DNA from: WHSM01 sp050701635
GTDB taxonomy: Bacteria; Actinomycetota; Actinomycetes; Mycobacteriales; Micromonosporaceae
Assembly: GCA_050701635.1 (NCBI GenBank)
Contig: JBOGDF010000217.1
Coordinates: 1 to 9,739, forward strand
Direction of reading: 5' to 3'
DNA length: 9,739 nucleotides
This document shows, piece by piece, positions 6,238-9,739 of this stretch; positions within the stretch are counted from its first letter, which is position 1, and each line of letters starts with the position of its first letter. Under the pieces are notes generated by a model, which worked only from the letters and a program-made list of their open reading frames with translations, was not told where the DNA came from and did no database searches. Both the position numbers and the translations under genes were made by a program.

Positions 6238-7411
6238 CGCTCGTGCCGTGGCTGAGGCTTTTGTGGTGGAGGCGGTGCGGACGCCGGTGGGCCGGCGCGG
6301 TGGTGCGCTGTCCGCGGTGCACCCGGCGGATCTCGGGGCGCACGTCATCGCGGCGCTGCTGGGGCGCGCCGACGTCGATCCCGGCGCCGTCGACGATGTG
6401 ATCTTCGGCTGCGTGGACACCCTCGGGCCGCAGGCCGGGGACATCGCGCGTACGGCGTGGCTCGCCGCCGGGTTTCCGGAACACGTACCGGGGGTGACGA
6501 TCGACCGGCAGTGCGGGTCGAGCCAGCAGGCCGCGCACTTCGCCGCCCAGGCGGTGCTCAGCGGCACCGCGGAGCTGGTGGTGGCGGGCGGCGTACAGAA
6601 CATGAGCCAGATCCCGATCGCGTCGGCGATGGCGGTGGGGGAGCAGTTCGGGCACCCGTCACCGTTCACCGGCTCGGAAGGCTGGATCCGGCGGTACGGC
6701 GACGAAGAGCTGTCCCAGTTCCGCTCCGCCGATCTGATCGCCGAGCGCTGGGGTCTCGGACGCGAGGAGCTGGAGCGGTGGGCGTACACCTCGCATCAGA
6801 GGGCGCTGACCGCGATCCGTGAGGGGCGCTTCGACCGTGAGCTGGCACCGCTGGGCGGGTTTGCGGTGGACGAGGGGCCGCGACCCGACACCGACCTGGC
6901 CCGGATGGCGGCGCTGAAGCCGCTGCGGGAGGGCGGGGTCACCACCGCGGCCACCGCCAGCCAGATCTCCGACGCCGCCAGCGCGGCGCTGATCGCGTCA
7001 GCGGCCGCCGTGAAACGTCACGGCCTCACCCCCAGAGCCCGAATCCATCATCTGTCGGTACGCGGCGACGACCCGATCCTGATGCTCACCGCGCCGATCG
7101 CCGCGACCCGGCACGCGCTGGCGAAGACCGGTCTGACCGTCGACGACATCGACCTGTACGAGGTGAACGAAGCCTTCGCCAGCGTGGTGCTGGCGTGGCT
7201 CAAGGAGACTGGCGCCGACCCGTCCCGGGTGAACGTCAACGGCGGCGGCATCGCGCTCGGCCACCCGATCGGCGCCACCGGCACGAAGCTGATGACCACC
7301 CTGCTCCACGAGCTGGAGCGCACCGGCGGCCGGTACGGCCTGCAGACCATGTGCGAAGGCGGCGGCCAGGCCAACGTCACCATCCTGGAACGCCTCGGCG
7401 CGACTGGCTGA
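6230..7411 (+). CDS. fadA6: Acetyl-CoA acyltransferase (thiolase), FadA6-like
   Basis: A degradative thiolase of 393 aa (M. tuberculosis FadA6 is of similar size). The catalytic set is complete: the nucleophile Cys95 in DRQCGSS, NEAF at 313-316, His345 in GHPIGATG, and Cys375 in MCEGGG. The early VRTPVGRRGGALS (16-28) is the usual family N-terminus. FadA6 is reported to cleave the ring-opened C/D product 6-methyl-3,7-dioxodecanedioyl-CoA with CoA, releasing acetyl-CoA. Position directly after kstR2 is the same as in mycobacteria. The GTG start at 6230 gives an 8 bp overlap with kstR2 and has a good ribosome binding site. It ends the plus-strand operon, 4 bp from the convergent ligase gene. 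Thiolase function is certain; the substrate follows from context. Confidence 0.9.
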   Translation: MTDARAVAEAFVVEAVRTPVGRRGGALSAVHPADLGAHVIAALLGRADVDPGAVDDVIFGCVDTLGPQAGDIARTAWLAAGFPEHVPGVTIDRQCGSSQQAAHFAAQAVLSGTAELVVAGGVQNMSQIPIASAMAVGEQFGHPSPFTGSEGWIRRYGDEELSQFRSADLIAERWGLGREELERWAYTSHQRALTAIREGRFDRELAPLGGFAVDEGPRPDTDLARMAALKPLREGGVTTAATASQISDAASAALIASAAAVKRHGLTPRARIHHLSVRGDDPILMLTAPIAATRHALAKTGLTVDDIDLYEVNEAFASVVLAWLKETGADPSRVNVNGGGIALGHPIGATGTKLMTTLLHELERTGGRYGLQTMCEGGGQANVTILERLGATG

Positions 7412-7415
7412 CGGG

Positions 7416-9065
7416 TCAGCGCAGCTCGCGCTTGAGGACCTTGCCGGTCGGGTTACGGGGGAGCTCGTCGAGGAAGACCACCTCGCGTGGCGACTTGTAG
7501 CGGGCGAGGTTGCGCTTGACGTACTCCTTGACGTCGTCCTCGGTGACCGACGCGCCGTCCCGGAGCACCACGTACGCGCGCAGCCGCTGGCCGAACGTCT
7601 CGTCCGGTACGCCGACCGCCGCCGCCTCGGCGATCGCGTCGTGGCGTACCAGCAGCTCCTCGATCTCGCGCGGGAAGACGTTCTCTCCGCCGGAGACGAT
7701 CATCTCGTCGTCGCGGCCGTCGATGAACAGCCGGCCGGCGTGGTCGAAGTGCCCGAGGTCGCCGGAGCTCATCAGCCCGTCCACGATCTCCTTCTGGCCG
7801 CCGCCGGTGTAGCCCTCGAACTGCGCCGCGTTGCCGACGAAGATCCGCCCGACCTGACCCGCCGGCAGCTCCCCGCCCTGGTCGTCGAGGACCTTCACGG
7901 TGGCGCCGCGTACCACCCGGCCGACGCATGCCGGCTCGACCGCGAGGTCCTCCGGGGTGGCGATGGTGGCGTACGCGACCTCGGTGGAGCCGTACAGGTT
8001 GTGCACCACCGGGCCGAACGCCGCGGTGGTACGCCGGCACAGCTCCGCGCCGAGCTGGGATCCGGCGACGAAGATGATCCGCAGCGCGGACAGGTCGCGA
8101 CCTTCCCGGGCCGGCTCGCCCAGGTCGACCATCCGCTGCAGCATGATCGGTACGGCGATCATCGTGGTCGCCCGGTGGCTGGCGAGGCTGTCGATGGTGG
8201 CCTGCGGGTCGAAGCGGCGGCGTACCACCAGGGTGGAGCCCAGCCCGACGGTGAGCATCGCGGTGGCGAACCCGAGGGTGTGGAACATCGGGGCGCAGAG
8301 CTCGGTGACCTCGCGGGCCCGGAACGGCACCTTGTCCAGCAGGCCGCCGGCCATCGACAGCGACCCCGGATTGGACCGCGGCGCGCCCCTCGGGGTGCCG
8401 GTGGTGCCGCTGGTCAGGATGGTGAGCTTCGCCGGCTCGTCGGGGTACGCCGGGATCGCGGTGTCGCCGCCCTCGATCAGCGCGTCGAGCGTGTCGTCGC
8501 CGGGTGAGTCGGCGGCGGGGGAGTCGGCCCAGGCGCGCCAGCGCCCGTGGGGCGGGTCGATGCCGTCCAGCATGGGGGCGTACTCGTCGTCGTGCACCAG
8601 CAGATCGGTGCCCTCGCGCCCGGCCACCTCCCGGATCTGCGGCCCGGCGAAGTCGGTGTTCAGCAGCACGATCCGGGCGCCGGACTTGGCCGCCGCGAAC
8701 GTGGCGTCGAGGAATCCGCGGTGGTTGCGGGCCAGGATCGCCACTCCGTCGCCGGCGCGTAGGCCGCGCGCCTGCCAGGCGTTGGCCAGCGCGTTGGAGC
8801 GCTGGTCGAGCTCGCGGAAGGTCAGCTCGCCGCGCTCGTCGATCAGCCCGACCCGGTCCGGACTGCGGATCGCGGCCACCGAGACGGCGGCACCCAGCGC
8901 TCCGTACCGGTCGAAGGCGAGCAGCATCCGGGCCAGTCGGCTGGGCAGCTCCAGCCCGACCAGGCCGCTGCGTACGCACAGCGAGATGAAGTAGGCGTCG
9001 TCGCCGAACCGGCCGGCGAGACGGGCGGCGTCACCCAAGATCCCCTTGAGATCGAAGCCGGCCAC
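7416..9065 (-). CDS. Acyl-CoA synthetase, FadD2/FadD12-type
   Basis: An ANL-superfamily acyl-CoA ligase of 549 aa. An N-terminal leader of about 65 residues with a FISLCVRSGLVGLELP stretch precedes the adenylating domain, as in the FadD2/FadD12-type long-chain synthetases of actinobacteria. Motifs are LTSGTTGTPRGA (217-228), in which Arg226 replaces the usual lysine of PKG, YGSTE (358-362), SGD ending at Asp436, GRDDEMIVSGG (450-460), and the adenylation lysine Lys542 in NPTGK. The GTG start at 9065 lies 9 bp after the TAG of the membrane-protein gene and lacks a strong ribosome binding site, so the exact start is less sure. It points the opposite way to the HIP operon, 4 bp from its end, with no KstR2-type site seen. 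Its substrate, probably a fatty acid or a steroid side-chain acid, cannot be told from sequence. Confidence 0.85.
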   Translation of the reverse strand: MAGFDLKGILGDAARLAGRFGDDAYFISLCVRSGLVGLELPSRLARMLLAFDRYGALGAAVSVAAIRSPDRVGLIDERGELTFRELDQRSNALANAWQARGLRAGDGVAILARNHRGFLDATFAAAKSGARIVLLNTDFAGPQIREVAGREGTDLLVHDDEYAPMLDGIDPPHGRWRAWADSPAADSPGDDTLDALIEGGDTAIPAYPDEPAKLTILTSGTTGTPRGAPRSNPGSLSMAGGLLDKVPFRAREVTELCAPMFHTLGFATAMLTVGLGSTLVVRRRFDPQATIDSLASHRATTMIAVPIMLQRMVDLGEPAREGRDLSALRIIFVAGSQLGAELCRRTTAAFGPVVHNLYGSTEVAYATIATPEDLAVEPACVGRVVRGATVKVLDDQGGELPAGQVGRIFVGNAAQFEGYTGGGQKEIVDGLMSSGDLGHFDHAGRLFIDGRDDEMIVSGGENVFPREIEELLVRHDAIAEAAAVGVPDETFGQRLRAYVVLRDGASVTEDDVKEYVKRNLARYKSPREVVFLDELPRNPTGKVLKRELR

Positions 9066-9074
9066 ACGGCTACG

Positions 9075-9739
9075 CTACCCGGCGGCCTCGAGCTTGCCGG
9101 CGATCGCCGTGGCCAGCTCTCCGATGCTGTCCACCGCCGGCGGGTCGCCCGTGCCTGCCGCGGAGATCTTCGTGATCACGATCAGGTTGTCGAGGCGGAA
9201 GCACACGTAGTTGTCGGTCCCGTCCTCGACGGACTCGGCTTCGTCGCCGATGCCGGTCACGGGCCGGTGTGCCCTGCTACCGGTGCCGCAGGTCCAGTCG
9301 TTCTGGAAGGCTTCCTTCGCGTTGCTGGGTCCACCCCAGCCGTCGCGCGGCAGGTAACGCTGGAAGGTCACTTCGAGGTCGAAGCTACGGCCGTCGTCGT
9401 CCGGGTCCGACCTCCCGATGCAGGTCGACTCCTCGTAGAACGAGGAGTCGCTGTCGACCTCGTCCCACGGATCGACGCCGTCCAGCAGGGCGTCCACCGC
9501 CTCCTGTGGTACGTAGTCGCACGCCGGCCCCAGCTCGTCGGCGTACCGGCCGGGGTCGGCGAGCAGGTTGGACTGCCAGAGCCCGCACCCGCCACACAGC
9601 ACGATCAGACTGCCGAGCACCGCGAGCGCGATCACCTTCCAGCGCCCCGACCCGGTACGCCGCTGCGGCGTCCCGATCGGCCCCGGCATCCCCGGTACCC
9701 CCGGGGTCCCCGGCGCGGGCGGCGCGGGCGGCGCGGGCG
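9075..9739 (-). CDS. Membrane-anchored extracytoplasmic protein with Pro/Gly-rich leader (DUF3558-like), 5' end beyond the window
   Basis: No enzymatic function is recognised. An ATG at 9689 would give 204 aa, but the frame stays open to the right edge and encodes PAP repeats and GTPGVPG in phase, with no good ribosome binding site before that ATG. The true start is probably outside. Order: a Pro/Gly-rich cytoplasmic leader, basic RWK, one hydrophobic segment (about 18-36 from that ATG) and an acidic exported domain. This domain has four cysteines (57, 90, 134, 163), enough for two disulfides, and a TGIGDEA stretch (145-151) like that of DUF3558 or sensor-domain lipoproteins. The cysteines in LCGGC do not form a proper lipobox. 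It lies 9 bp upstream of the acyl-CoA synthetase on the same strand and may be cotranscribed with it. Confidence 0.7.
   Translation of the reverse strand, partial: PAPPAPPAPGTPGVPGMPGPIGTPQRRTGSGRWKVIALAVLGSLIVLCGGCGLWQSNLLADPGRYADELGPACDYVPQEAVDALLDGVDPWDEVDSDSSFYEESTCIGRSDPDDDGRSFDLEVTFQRYLPRDGWGGPSNAKEAFQNDWTCGTGSRAHRPVTGIGDEAESVEDGTDNYVCFRLDNLIVITKISAAGTGDPPAVDSIGELATAIAGKLEAAG
9709..9739. repeat. Short tandem repeat of 9 bp units in a coding region
   Basis: Three copies of the unit GGCGCGGGC follow one another up to the window edge. On the minus strand they encode Pro-Ala-Pro triplets in the leader of the membrane protein. Being a multiple of three, gain or loss of units would change leader length without breaking the frame. 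Confidence 0.6.

Noticed and set aside
7405..7420. A bidirectional terminator between the convergent fadA6 and acyl-CoA synthetase genes
   Set aside because: Only 4 bp separate the stop codons and no clear hairpin with a T-run is visible.
9585..9600. A lipoprotein signal (LCGGC) in the membrane protein
   Set aside because: Cys at -3 and Gly at -2 do not fit the usual lipobox, and a long Pro-rich leader before the hydrophobic segment favours a simple membrane anchor.
1..9739. CRISPR arrays, tRNA or rRNA genes, insertion sequences, phage or attachment sites
   Set aside because: No spaced repeats, cloverleaf sequences, transposase or integrase reading frames, or terminal inverted repeats were seen. 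The space is filled by metabolic genes.

Overview
The window looks like chromosomal DNA of a high-GC actinomycete. GC is very high, GTG starts are common, most genes overlap by a few bases, and GTAC recurs often in a way that suggests, weakly, a Micromonosporaceae-type genome. Nothing points to a plasmid, phage or insertion element. It is almost fully coding, and the longest non-coding stretch is the 57 bp divergent promoter at 3639-3695.

Bases 1-7411 form two divergent, tightly packed operons. The minus-strand arm reads from 3638 leftward: an acyl-CoA ligase (FadD3-like), an unusual crotonase-fold protein, an acyl-CoA dehydrogenase (FadE31-like), and the first 40 codons of a second dehydrogenase that runs off the left edge. 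The plus-strand arm reads from 3696 rightward: an acyl-CoA dehydrogenase (FadE30/IpdE1-like), a short-chain dehydrogenase (IpdF-like), a TetR regulator (KstR2-like) and a thiolase (FadA6-like). The order fadE31-fadD3 | fadE30-ipdF-kstR2-fadA6 is that of the KstR2 regulon of Mycobacterium tuberculosis, minus PPE64 and plus one crotonase gene. A perfect match to the published KstR2 operator consensus (AnCAAGnnCTTGnT) lies at 3665-3678, between the two divergent starts.

Together these genes should break down the last two steroid rings (C and D). HIP, the propionate-bearing methyl-indanedione left after removal of rings A/B and the side chain, is joined to CoA by FadD3. Its propionate chain is beta-oxidised by the IpdE1-type dehydrogenase and partners, IpdF oxidises the ring alcohol, and FadA6 carries out a late thiolysis. 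HIP-CoA is the known inducer of KstR2 and KstR2 sits inside its own operon, so the locus should be self-repressing and opened by its first pathway intermediate. The ring-opening genes ipdA, ipdB, ipdC and echA20 are not in the window.

Bases 7416-9739 are a separate minus-strand unit converging on the thiolase with a 4 bp gap. It holds a FadD2/FadD12-type acyl-CoA synthetase and, just upstream, a membrane-anchored secreted protein with a Pro/Gly-rich cytoplasmic leader that continues past the right edge. Its link to steroid metabolism is not shown by the sequence.

The best points for a second look are the KstR2 circuit in a probably non-mycobacterial host and the crotonase, which lacks both canonical catalytic glutamates.
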